A stretch of 64,000 bases of DNA. Source: Paenibacillus sp. FSL R5-0912. Lineage in GTDB: Bacteria; Bacillota; Bacilli; Paenibacillales; Paenibacillaceae. Positions 50,601-59,200 of the stretch are shown one piece after another (position 1 is the stretch's first letter; every line of letters starts with the position of its first letter). Both the position numbers and the translations under genes were made by a program. The notes beneath the pieces are model-generated. The model had not been told where the DNA came from. It was given only the letters and a program-made list of their open reading frames with translations, and searched no databases. The stretch covers positions 6,758,001 through 6,822,000 of the forward strand of contig NZ_CP009282.1 in assembly GCF_000758605.1 (NCBI RefSeq), written 5' to 3'.

Positions 50601-51851
50601 GATGAAATCGGGGTGGGCCGCATCCATAGTTTTACCGGACCCGTAGATGGCTGTCTCATCGACAATCAGCATTCCTTCCTCATCGGCAATCCGCAGATAA
50701 TCAGCCGGATACGGCTCGGCATGCAGCCGGATGCTGTTGATGCCCGCCTGTCTGCACATTCGGTACCAATTGCGGATATAGTCTTCTGTCTGCTGCGCCG
50801 CACCCTGGAAATGCCAGGAATCGCCCCGCAGGTTAACAGGAATCCCGTTCAGCATGAACTGCGGGCCTTCGCACCAGAACTCCCGGAAGCCGAATACATC
50901 GGTCCGCCGGTCAAGGACCTCCCCATCTGCCTGAAGCTCCAGCTCCAGTTCATATAGGAACGGATGCTCCGGACTCCACAGCTCGGCACCCTGCCAAGGC
51001 AGTGCAAATGATGCTCCGCCCCACTCCCGGCTGCCGGTGTTCCAGCATAATTGCCGTCCTTCTACGGCCTGCGCAGGCAGAACATTTACTCCTGCTTCCG
51101 CTTCAAGCACCGGCAGCGGCTCTGCACCCTTCGCAGTCAGGGTACCGGATTTCCGTTCCCTGACTTTCAGGAACACCTGCAGCGCTTCCATCGCAGGACC
51201 ACCCGGCTCTGTGCTCATTAGTGCCTCCACTTCCAGCATGCCCTGCCGGACAGAGGTACGGATTGTGAGATCCTCCAGCGATATTGGCGGGTAGCCTTGG
51301 AGGAAGATATCCTGCCATATTCCCCTTGCGATCCTGCCGAACCACGAACCGGCAAGTCCGGTGATTCTCTCCTCCCCGGACGGAATTACCGCCATGTCGA
51401 AGCTTCCGCATACTACATGTAACTGCTGCTCCCGGCCGGGCTTCACCATCCGGGTGATATCCAGCCGCAAAGGCAGATACCCGTCCTCCCAGACGGCAAT
51501 CCGCTCGCGGTCCAGATACACCGCTGCCTTCTGCAAGATTCCATCGAAGCGCAGCACAATCCGCTGCCCCAGCATAGTCTCCGGCACCTGAAAAGAACGG
51601 TGCAGCACCCCAGCCTCGGCCGCATCCCATTCTCCCGGGTAGCCGTACACATCAAACGGCACGAAGTTATGGTCCGGTACTTCTCCAAATTTGCTGCCCG
51701 AAGGCGTCTTATAGCTGTGGCGCCAGCTCGAAGGCACCTGTATCTTGCGCGCCTCATATTGCAGCCTCTCAGGAAGACTGCGGCAGCGCGGCTGATCGTA
51801 GAGCGGCATGAAATCCCATTCGCCGTTCAGGCATATGGATGTGCGCAGCAT
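47634..51851 (-). CDS. Large glycoside hydrolase family 2 enzyme
   Basis: 1405 residues, cytoplasmic (no signal peptide). In order: GH2 sugar-binding jelly roll (about 5-190, MLRTSICLNGEWDF), immunoglobulin-like domain (about 195-330), TIM barrel (about 335-620) with acid/base Glu in ILWSVQNEMRW and nucleophile Glu in LTFGEHGGWW, a beta domain (about 640-770), a region resembling a class-1 amidotransferase-like fold (about 800-1200), and a C-terminal beta domain (about 1250-1400). Activity is probably beta-galactosidase, beta-glucuronidase or a related exo-action. An in-frame tandem repeat encodes a Gly/Ala/Val/Asp-rich insertion near residues 705-765. I start at ATG 51851 (AGGAG 7 bases before); the upstream gene stops 3 bp earlier. 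Confidence 0.85.
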   Translation of the reverse strand: MLRTSICLNGEWDFMPLYDQPRCRSLPERLQYEARKIQVPSSWRHSYKTPSGSKFGEVPDHNFVPFDVYGYPGEWDAAEAGVLHRSFQVPETMLGQRIVLRFDGILQKAAVYLDRERIAVWEDGYLPLRLDITRMVKPGREQQLHVVCGSFDMAVIPSGEERITGLAGSWFGRIARGIWQDIFLQGYPPISLEDLTIRTSVRQGMLEVEALMSTEPGGPAMEALQVFLKVRERKSGTLTAKGAEPLPVLEAEAGVNVLPAQAVEGRQLCWNTGSREWGGASFALPWQGAELWSPEHPFLYELELELQADGEVLDRRTDVFGFREFWCEGPQFMLNGIPVNLRGDSWHFQGAAQQTEDYIRNWYRMCRQAGINSIRLHAEPYPADYLRIADEEGMLIVDETAIYGSGKTMDAAHPDFISNCRAHVQRLVQRDKNHPSVILWSVQNEMRWVDGRDTYKQHIPGLMELMRALDSTRPIMVEGDNRLVTKQGTEVESRHYNIDGTIAQWDRSVPLTFGEHGGWWYICPQNSSMYIGLDAYRDSDASAAGLAQKERLFVEYARRQGVSGISTFNFAHYFMRAMPERNIQLPPADLNTPGPKPAVIPAYSLSLNNGLLPGEYPAFKANPAFAIMAEAFKPVTLIAAEYNRCFFDDAPVRRSFDVYNDTLAEQEVTIECTVRQSGHVVHSETFRFRHEPAARRSIRLEWMPEPVNGEGAGLGGDEGVGVGARAGDGAEVRVGDGEGARAGDVAEVRVGDGAGASAGVAEAEAVLSARLFHGMELKHELLLSYRLLSGSCKTEPVEVALPAAYLGSDRDYEAIRTLVPGLVRSEAEAVEQLGGGTLLIVGSRMQDKDGALDRKLRSYVQRGGRLLLLEQLHLSPGSLTLSRREFIRAHAGDYGHPVLRGLGAEDLMYWHEGLREDGPLPIIRAAFEKPVTGDFTLLLECSAGDFGDGGDLWSPLLEYRSGAGMFLANQLEIMDHLQRIPQACLLLRSLLQYAGRAVHAAAVPEPAAVWVRSGGAAEALLCKLRLKGQRLDSAAGLSSLNPGLLVVEAGLLHGPGAAEAVRQAASAGSTVLVLPAEPGGQEALARLLDRPVRIAPHGTYHLAADYTHAAVRGISPVDLFGFDKVHLSPRDVVNRELAGHRLEVQGAEVLCTSVEGTAWKDYFAGQHTAEYSRLALVELNRSKACAPGAFVIRQAVGEGEIICSQLLTDPGSDKSLRLYTRLLGNLEADFADELLQLDKGDAQWAVEAAMTLFCPPYTDYQAMKDYYTDPEFSLNNLGEGLYGWMKKKERREDGTLLIPAPEGRPLFLSCFVHLPALVSGSGEPADIRTGRLRLNSECAYEIYMNGQHVTQPEREIILRRGVNRLVAIVRGDREDISFGMVFLNPDGTYMNDLEFRMTMDEVEPK
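49575..49700 (-). repeat. In-frame 48-bp tandem repeat within the GH2 gene
   Basis: Two near-identical 48-bp units, each made of two 24-bp halves, encode the 16-residue motif GARAGDGAEVRVGDGE twice, with more degenerate units on both sides. The 24-bp step keeps the reading frame. Confidence 0.8.
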
Positions 51852-51853
51852 AT

Positions 51854-52519
51854 TCATTCTCCTTTTCCCCTTTGCGGGAGCGTGATCGTTAGGACAGGCG
51901 TAAGCTTTTTCCAGATGTCCTGATCCGGCCCTACATTCTTCCACTTGATAAAATGCGGCTCCATAACCTCTCCCCACTGCTCCGGACGCAGATTCGTTGT
52001 GAGTTTCCCCGTATAGGGAGCGGGCTCCACGGTTGCGGGCAGCTCGGAATAAAAGAACAGCAGGTTCTCATGAAGACCGATGATCCCGTATTTGTCACCG
52101 TCTCCCGGGCGCTCCTCCTGATATTGATAATGGTAATAGACATAGCTTGAGACCTGCTCCGGCTTGAGTACTGCCAGCCTGCCGTAGGGAGCCCCCGGAG
52201 TTTGATTACGCTTCCAATGCTGCCCGGACACCGGCTGCTGATAATGAAAAATGTCCATCATCGGCACCCACAGCCGCGGGTAATCCCCGCCCGGCCAGAC
52301 CTTGAGCATCTCCACTGCGGGCGGGAACAGCTGCTCCGGCTGAGCCTCTTTGCCGCTGCATTCGTAATATAGAAATAGCCACTGGCCGTCTTGAAAGATG
52401 CTTAGCCAAGAAATACCCAGCCAGTCCATACGTTCATTAAGCCATTCCACCTGTGAGCCCAAAAAAGCAGCCGGGTCGCAGCCCTCTCTGCATTCGGCTC
52501 TATATAAATATCGCTGCAT
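51854..52519 (-). CDS. Protein of unknown function, first gene of the GH2-GH94 unit
   Basis: 221 residues, cytoplasmic, aromatic-rich (MQRYLYRAECREGCDPAAFL; GISWLSIFQDGQWLFLYYEC; DIFHYQQPVSGQHW). The N-terminal half recalls the small ferredoxin-like barrel of L-rhamnose mutarotase, where an SIF-type strand is followed by LFxYxE, but the match is weak and the protein is twice as long. I start at ATG 52519 after TTGGAGGG. It stops 3 bp before the GH2 start, whose ribosome site lies in its last codons, so the two are coupled. A role in sugar handling is inferred from position only. Confidence 0.6.
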   Translation of the reverse strand: MQRYLYRAECREGCDPAAFLGSQVEWLNERMDWLGISWLSIFQDGQWLFLYYECSGKEAQPEQLFPPAVEMLKVWPGGDYPRLWVPMMDIFHYQQPVSGQHWKRNQTPGAPYGRLAVLKPEQVSSYVYYHYQYQEERPGDGDKYGIIGLHENLLFFYSELPATVEPAPYTGKLTTNLRPEQWGEVMEPHFIKWKNVGPDQDIWKKLTPVLTITLPQRGKGE

Positions 52520-52581
52520 AGATTCCCTCCAACCGTGTGTCATCTTCCTCTTAAGATTAACGCAAACGGCGGAACAGTTCC

Positions 52582-52610
52582 TTGACGATCATGCCCTTCT
52601 TTAGCATAAT
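52582..52610 (+). promoter_or_regulatory. Promoter of the AraC regulator, placing +1 at the start codon
   Basis: TTGACG (52582-52587), 17 bases, CATAAT (52605-52610). Transcription would begin near 52616-52617, which is the A of the ATG, so the mRNA would lack a leader. Confidence 0.6.
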
Positions 52611-52616
52611 AACGAC

Positions 52617-53483
52617 ATGACAAATAAACTCTATGCACGGGATTTAGGACTCGAGCCTGGCTTCACTTTCCGCATTCAGAAATGCCCGCTGACTCAGGAT
52701 TATTATGTTCACTGCCATGATTTCTCGGAGCTGGTGGTCATCCTGGAGGGAAGCGCGATTCATATTATCGAAGGAAAGGAGTACCCCGTATCGGCGGGTC
52801 AGGTGTTTTTTATCCACAGCGATATTTCACATGGGTACAAAAATGTGCAGAATATTGAGTACATCAATGTGATGTTCCATCCCGATCAGCTGCTGCAGCT
52901 GCCTGAGCTGAAGCTCCTGCCGGGGTTTCAGGCGCTGTTCTATCTGGAGCCGTTCTTCCGCAAAGAGATGTACTTCAAAGGCATGCTCTCCTTGCAGCCC
53001 GCGCAGCTGGAAGAGGCTACTGTTCTGCTGGACCGGATTCTGGAGGAGTATGACCGGCAGTCTGACGGCTACCGGCTGATGATCCGCACGTATTTCACCG
53101 CACTTGTCGGCACACTATCACGATATTACCGGCAGAATGGCGGCGGAACGGAGAACAGGGCGCTGCAGATCGGTGAGGCGGTTACCTATATTGAAGAGCA
53201 TTTCCTCCAGCCTATTTCACTTCAGTCTCTGGCAGATCTGGCTTATATGTCGAAGCGCCAATTTCTCCGCGTGTTCACCCGGAATTACCATACGACACCT
53301 ATGGATTATGTCATCCGCAAACGGCTGGAGTATTCCTGCACACTGCTGCGCAATGCCGGATTAACCATCTCACAGGTGGCCATGGACAGCGGGTTCCGGG
53401 ATCATAATTATTATTCCAGACAATTCAAAAAAGTGTTCCTGTGCACGCCCTCCGAGTACCGGATGCATAAGGCCGGAATGTAG
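52617..53483 (+). CDS. AraC-family transcriptional regulator (cupin sensor)
   Basis: 288 residues: N-terminal cupin-type sugar-binding domain (about 25-150, YYVHCHDFSELVVILEGSA, VFFIHSDISHGYKN) and two C-terminal AraC helix-turn-helix motifs (about 190-285, ISLQSLADLAYMSKRQFLRV and ISQVAMDSGFRDHNYYSRQF). It likely controls the divergent GH2-GH94 unit. The start is fixed by an in-frame stop at 52602-52604. No Shine-Dalgarno site precedes the ATG, and the promoter suggests a leaderless transcript. Confidence 0.88.
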   Translation: MTNKLYARDLGLEPGFTFRIQKCPLTQDYYVHCHDFSELVVILEGSAIHIIEGKEYPVSAGQVFFIHSDISHGYKNVQNIEYINVMFHPDQLLQLPELKLLPGFQALFYLEPFFRKEMYFKGMLSLQPAQLEEATVLLDRILEEYDRQSDGYRLMIRTYFTALVGTLSRYYRQNGGGTENRALQIGEAVTYIEEHFLQPISLQSLADLAYMSKRQFLRVFTRNYHTTPMDYVIRKRLEYSCTLLRNAGLTISQVAMDSGFRDHNYYSRQFKKVFLCTPSEYRMHKAGM

Positions 53484-53550
53484 CGGCAGACAAGCGGGAA
53501 CCTGCTGTTTTCTCCATATTGGCAACCGGGGGATTGTTGCGGGTTTGGCT

Positions 53551-53736
53551 GATTGTACTTTGTGCAATAGAACTCCTTTAGAATTGTGAAAAATGATATT
53601 CTATTGCATTTCATACAGTTGATTATGGGAAAAGGGGCAAAAAACAGCGAAAACCTGAAATTCTGCTGTACAATGTACAATAGATTCAATTTCCAGGCTG
53701 ATTTAATGTTCTTCTATTGTACAAAGTGCAATAGAA
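53551..53736. repeat. Four-box palindrome array 1
   Basis: Four short palindromes of the form arm-TTG, 9 bases, CAA-arm at 53551-53572, 53599-53623, 53661-53687 and 53712-53736. The TTG (or CTG) triplets are spaced 51, 62 and 51 bp. The commonest arm is TTCTATTG. The array lies in the convergent gap between the AraC gene and the sensor regulator gene. A second array with the same layout is at 60457-60644. Confidence 0.75.
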
Positions 53737-53770
53737 CCTCCATTTCCCTTCCATGGGGACAAGTACAAAG

Positions 53771-53806
53771 AAAGGCGGCAAGGGGAAACTCCCCTGCCGC
53801 CTTTTA
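53771..53806. terminator. Two-way terminator
   Basis: Nearly perfect 14-bp GC-rich stem with a 4-base loop, flanked by AAA and TTTT on both sides. It can stop both the AraC gene and the convergent sensor regulator gene. Confidence 0.78.
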
Positions 53807-53895
53807 AAGCTATATGCCCGCCCATTGGCCTGTGAAATATACATCTTATCCGCCCTTGATCCCCCGGCAAGAGCCGCCCGGGCCCGGGTCCGGGT

Positions 53896-56166
53896 CTAGC
53901 CCTGCCGCTCGCCTTGCGGAGGGCCGCTCCGCTCCTTGCGGTACTCTCCCGGGGTTACGCCCTCCAGCTTCTTGAAGACGCGGATGAAGGACATCGGATA
54001 CAAATACCCCACCCGCTCGGCGATATTCTGGACAGGCTCGGAGGTCTCTGTCAGCAGGCGCTTGGCCTCGTCCATCCGCAGCCGGGCCAGATAATCGACG
54101 AAATTCTCGCCGATTTCTTCCTTGAATATCCGGCTCAGCGCTTTGGTATTCATCGCGAAGCTGTCAGCGGCATGGGTCAGGGAGAAATCGGGATCGGCGT
54201 AATGCAGGGCAATATACTCACGCACCTTGTTGGCCAGCGTATACTGCTCCCGGTTCATCCGCAGGCCGCGGAGCGCCTCCTCTATCTCCTCCAGTGAAGC
54301 CAGGAGCTCCCCGCGTAGCTCCTCTATCCATTCGAAGGATTCCGGAGATTGCGGAATTCCGCGCAGCCGCCCGTTATTCCATATCCCCTTCATCTCTGGC
54401 GGCAGCTCCTGCATCTCCCTGGAGAGGCCAGCCTCCAGCAGCTGCAGCAGGCGGACAATGTCCTCCTTGGAGTAATTGCCGCCTGCCAGCAGCCCGAAGA
54501 TCCGCTCCATCAGCGGCCTCCACTCGTCGTTCCCCAGCCGGTACAGCTGGGGAACGGCACCGATAGACTGCACCAGCACATCCATTCCTTCCGCCTGGGG
54601 CGGGAGACTGCCTTCTGCCGGTGCAACATAGACGCGGTCGGGACCGCCAGTGAGTTTGCGTTCCAGCGCACCTGCGGCCTTGCGGTAAGCATCCGATAAG
54701 CCGCTGAGACCGGCCGCCGGCCCGCTGATGCCAAAGGTTGCCGTGAATTTGAGATGCTGCTTCACCCAGGAGCGGGCACTCTCTGCAATCATCAGCGGCT
54801 TCTCGGCACCATCAGCCGTTGCTCCGGCGGCGGAACGGCGGAAGAGCAGCCCGAGACGCCCCGGTCCAATCCACTCTGTCCAGAGCGGTTCCCCTTCTTT
54901 CTCGGCGATCTCCTGAATCACACTGCGGAGGGTGAATTTGAACAACGCCTGATCACGAGCAGAGTAGTCTGCAGCAAAGGCCTCATAGAAATCAATCTCA
55001 GCAATTCCCACAACCGCGCCTGCAAATTCACCTTTCATTCCAATCCGCTCCGATTCTCGGCTCCATATTTCTGCCGACACCTGGCCGCTGTGCTCCAGCA
55101 GCTCTTTGAACAACTGATTCCGCCTGTGCAGGATTCCCTCCGCCTGCTGCTTCTCATAGCTGTTCGTCTGCTCAATCAGACTCTCCAGCGCATGGCCGAT
55201 GAAAGAAAATTCATCATCCCCCTTGCTCTGCGGCTTCCAGCCGGAGGAACGGTCCGCACCGAACGTGTAAATCCGGCTCATCACCTGTTCAATCGGACGG
55301 TAATTCCGATGGCTGATATACGTCATGGCCGCAATCCCGCCGAAGATCGCCGCAAAGCCCAGAATCGCCCAGACATTAGAGAAGGCTGACAGCAGCGAGA
55401 AGGCTTCTGCACGCGCCAATCCAACCTTAATTGTCCAGCCTGTATAGGAAGACATGCGGTTTACCGCCTGATCCTGAGCCTGTGGGTCTGAGCAGGTATC
55501 AGCCCCTGCAAAAGCGCGCCCACCGGCGTCCTTCAGGCAGATCTCCGTATTCGCCATGTTCATATCCTGAATCAGCGCCTGCAGAGACTGCTTCCGCACG
55601 TTAATGACAATCAATCCCTGCTCACCGGAGAAATAAGGTACCTGCTCCACCAGCGAAATGACTGATTTCGGCTGATCCTCGCCGGAGAAAAGCTGCAGGT
55701 CACGGATTCCGCTCCAGGCATAGCTGCCTGCCCCCCTCATCGCTGTCTCAATAAAGCTGCGGTCCCCGAAATCCGGCAGACTGGACGAGAAATGCTGCAT
55801 CAGCACTTTGCCGTCGGCCGCACGGTATAAATAGACCGAATCGATCATCGGCAGCGGCGACATGAAATCCAGCAGCACCTCCGTTACCCCGTAATCATGA
55901 TAAGGATCAAGCTGCCCCGGGCGGTCAAAATAACTGCTCACCTGATCATCCAGCAGCAGGCTTTTGATCGTTGTAGTCTCCAGGTTGCGGAGAGTGGTGT
56001 CCACGATCTGCAGTACATTTTCTGCGTATACACCGTTTGCCTTGGCCGTCTGCCTCTCCATCGCTTCATTTAGGGTCAGGAAAAACAGGATAATCAAGCA
56101 AAATACCACGGCAAACAGGATCGGCAGGTAGGAAAGAATCAGTCGGTACAGCCATTTCTTATGCAT
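53896..56166 (-). CDS. Membrane-anchored AraC-type regulator with extracellular sensor
   Basis: 756 residues: TM1 (about 7-30), Cache-like extracytoplasmic domain (about 31-260), TM2 (about 265-287), a HAMP-like linker (about 290-340), a large middle region (about 345-640), and two AraC helix-turn-helix motifs at the C-terminus (about 650-745, LTHAADSFAMNTKALSRIFK and NIAERVGYLYPMSFIRVFKK). This one-component layout is common in Paenibacillus next to glycan genes. I start at ATG 56166, 9 bases after AGGGG; the ATG three codons up is too close. It follows the beta-helix gene by 82 bp, with no terminator seen between them. Confidence 0.85.
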   Translation of the reverse strand: MHKKWLYRLILSYLPILFAVVFCLIILFFLTLNEAMERQTAKANGVYAENVLQIVDTTLRNLETTTIKSLLLDDQVSSYFDRPGQLDPYHDYGVTEVLLDFMSPLPMIDSVYLYRAADGKVLMQHFSSSLPDFGDRSFIETAMRGAGSYAWSGIRDLQLFSGEDQPKSVISLVEQVPYFSGEQGLIVINVRKQSLQALIQDMNMANTEICLKDAGGRAFAGADTCSDPQAQDQAVNRMSSYTGWTIKVGLARAEAFSLLSAFSNVWAILGFAAIFGGIAAMTYISHRNYRPIEQVMSRIYTFGADRSSGWKPQSKGDDEFSFIGHALESLIEQTNSYEKQQAEGILHRRNQLFKELLEHSGQVSAEIWSRESERIGMKGEFAGAVVGIAEIDFYEAFAADYSARDQALFKFTLRSVIQEIAEKEGEPLWTEWIGPGRLGLLFRRSAAGATADGAEKPLMIAESARSWVKQHLKFTATFGISGPAAGLSGLSDAYRKAAGALERKLTGGPDRVYVAPAEGSLPPQAEGMDVLVQSIGAVPQLYRLGNDEWRPLMERIFGLLAGGNYSKEDIVRLLQLLEAGLSREMQELPPEMKGIWNNGRLRGIPQSPESFEWIEELRGELLASLEEIEEALRGLRMNREQYTLANKVREYIALHYADPDFSLTHAADSFAMNTKALSRIFKEEIGENFVDYLARLRMDEAKRLLTETSEPVQNIAERVGYLYPMSFIRVFKKLEGVTPGEYRKERSGPPQGERQG

Positions 56167-56248
56167 CGGTGTCATCCCCTGTAAGTCCAGATGTGGGCTA
56201 TCGCTTAAGTGATATTGGCTACGGGGCCGGATTCATAATTGTAGTCTG

Positions 56249-59200
56249 TCAGTAACCCAGTTCCGTGCTTGCATTGCGGGAGATCAGCCCGAAGTACCCC
56301 GCTTCTCCAATCGCCCCTGCTGCGGTATCCAGATAACTAAATACCTGTACTCCGTCAGCCTTCAGGATCAGGCGCACACCCCCGGACTCTTGAAAAGCGC
56401 CAAGCTGAACGCGGCTCTGCTCCCCGAAGGTTATGGCTGTATTCGGAATAGCCGGCCCGCCCAGACTGGTCAGGCCGTCAATCTTGCCGTAGATCACCGT
56501 CCGCACCCCTTCGTTGAAGCGGTGCAGCTCAATACCCGATGTCCCTATAACCACCAGGTACATACTACCGGTACTATAGCTCAGTTCCTTGCTCTGATTA
56601 TTCAGCATCAAGGCATACCAATTGGACGAGACCGCGCTGTCATTGATCTTCATATTGAAATCCAGCAGCTCATTCTGGTACTTGCGGTTCTGGTAGATGG
56701 CATGGCCACCGGGAGCCCTCAGCGTAAGGCTATCTGCCCCGGTCTCCTTCAGCCCGTTGGCGGTTGCCGATACATACCAGCCCTCCGGGTCCTGCAGTTC
56801 CGCCATCAGAGTATGATCGTAGGTGCTGGCCTCATTCCACACCTTAACCTCATATTGTCCCTGCGTCACGGTGCCAAGATAACCGGCCGACAGCGTCAGG
56901 GTTGCCGATCCGGTCTGATGCGCCGTTAACAGGCCGTTTCCGCTGACACTGACGATGGAAGGATCGCTACTTGTATACGTGACCTCCTCCAGCTCCTCGC
57001 GGTTGCCGAACAATGTCTCGCCGTAAGGCTGCAGCTGCATGTCCGCGCCTTCATGAACATACGCCACATTGCCGTCATGTCCTTCCAGACGGACAGCGGC
57101 TAAGGTGTCTCCCACGAATACATCCGTAGTGATTGTCCGCAGGATGGAGCCGTTAATGATGCTTACGATAAGCTTCGTCTGCCCCTGGCTGAGTCCGGTC
57201 ACCTCACCAGTGGCATTAACGGAGGCCACGGCCGGATCGAGGCTGTTGTAATAGAAGCTGCTGGTTTCCTTGCCTTGCGGCCTGTCTTTGCCGTCCATGG
57301 CCTGAATGGAGACCTGTTCACTGCCTCCTGCAGTCAGCTTGACCGGGGCCAGACTCCAGCGGCTGACCTGCCCTTCCGCTGCAGAGGCATATTCCGGCCG
57401 AAGCCCGGCCTGGTCAATGATCGGCATGGCCGCCTGAGGCCACTGGGCGTCCGGCTGGACTGTATTGTCGGCAAACAGAACCTTGCGGCCATTGTTGGTA
57501 TAGCCGTCCGTTGTTGTGTAGTTGTTCACGAAATCCACGTCATGGATCGTCGGCACATACGCCATCGCCCAGCGGAGCGGTGAATGCCACAGCGGCGTAT
57601 CCTTCAGGTCGATCACATTATGCTCAAATTTCCAGTAGGCGGAGCCTTCATCCGTATAGAGGGCGGAGTTGCCGTCCATCTGGTTGCGGATGTAATTGCC
57701 GCTGACCAGATTTTTCTCAGCCGCTGTGGCCCCGGTAGGTCCAAGACTGTAGATGGCTCCTCCATCACGCAAGCCCATTCCCATGAGATCATAGATCAGA
57801 TTATTCTGAATCTTCACGTTCCGGGTAGCGGCATCGAACAACTTATCCCAGCCATAGCCGATATGCGTTCCGCTGTAGGGCAGATTGTACATTTCATTAT
57901 GACTGATGTCCATATCTACCGGATATCCCGCAGATACGGCAGATGCCGATTTGTAGTCGATGCCGATATCATGAATCACATTGTTCAGCACATCATTATT
58001 CTTCATCAGCAGCCTGTGGTCTGCCGGATGGTAGATATTCCGGTCCCCAGAGTTCGGCTGCCCCACATTCAGCGCACTGCCTGAGATATCATAGAAGCGG
58101 TTGCCTTCAATCCGGCTGTTCTGAACGCCGTTCTGCATCCGCACCGCTGTAATGCCGAGCTTGGTGAACTCATTATTGCGGAAATTCACGGTATTGGTCA
58201 GCTCCAGCATCACCGCAGCATCGGTCAGCTCATCGGAGATGGACGGATAACGCAGATGGTTATTCTGCGAATCGGAATGTCCCGCTGCCGTACTCGGACG
58301 GTTCCAGGTGGTATACATAAACTTCAGGCCTTCAAAATTCAGATTGCGCACCGGTTCATCAGCCGATATCCCGTAAACGGTAGCAAGCTGCTCCAGCACC
58401 GGAACTACAACGTCAGCCGTGGACAGATCCTCCCAGGCGCGAGGCTTGTAGTACAGCATGCCTTCTACCCGGTTGTAGTACCATTCTCCAGGCTCATCCA
58501 GCAGCTCAAAAGCATTCTCGTAGTACACAGGTACTGTTGCCGAAGTTAATCCCCGGTTGAAGACTGCGCTCCGGCCCGGCTCCTGGAGGCCGATCTGCGC
58601 TTTGCCGCCGGATGAAGTTATAGACTCCACCTTGATCCGGGAATTCGTCCACAGCTCGTTGAATACCATTTCCATATCGCTAGTATTGCCCCATCCGGCC
58701 AGCTCCGTATTATCAGAGGTATAGCCGGTTGCAGTCTTCACCGGATTCACGAGCCCCGCGGCGCTCCGCGCCCGGACCGCCCGGATGCCGTCTATGAACA
58801 GCTGGCGTGTCGTAAGGCCGGTTCCGGCATTCGCCCGGTAGATGCCTTTGGCGCTGTCGAACACCGTCCAGCCAGTGACAGGCCGCCCGCCGCTGATGGC
58901 TGCCTGCTCCCCGGGGTAGCTGCGGTAAGTGACAAAATACCCGTTCGTCCCTGAATCCTCCGGTGTGAATTCCAGCGGCTCTGACAGAGTATAGGTCCCT
59001 TCCCGCAGATTGACGATGATGTCAGAGTCCATATCCTCATTCAGCAGGCGGACCGCTTCCTGTGCCCGGGCAACCGTCCGGAAGGGAGCAGCTTCCGTGC
59101 CGTTATTGCTGTCGTCCCCGCCAGGGGCGACATACAGCTCTTGGCCGGTTGTACGTCCAGTCACAATAACGGAAGTCTCAGCGCGCACGCTGCCCGTCTC

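Noticed and set aside
53551..53736. Four-box array considered as a CRISPR array
   Set aside because: The boxes differ in sequence, the gaps differ in length in a fixed 51-62-51 pattern, and there are no cas genes.
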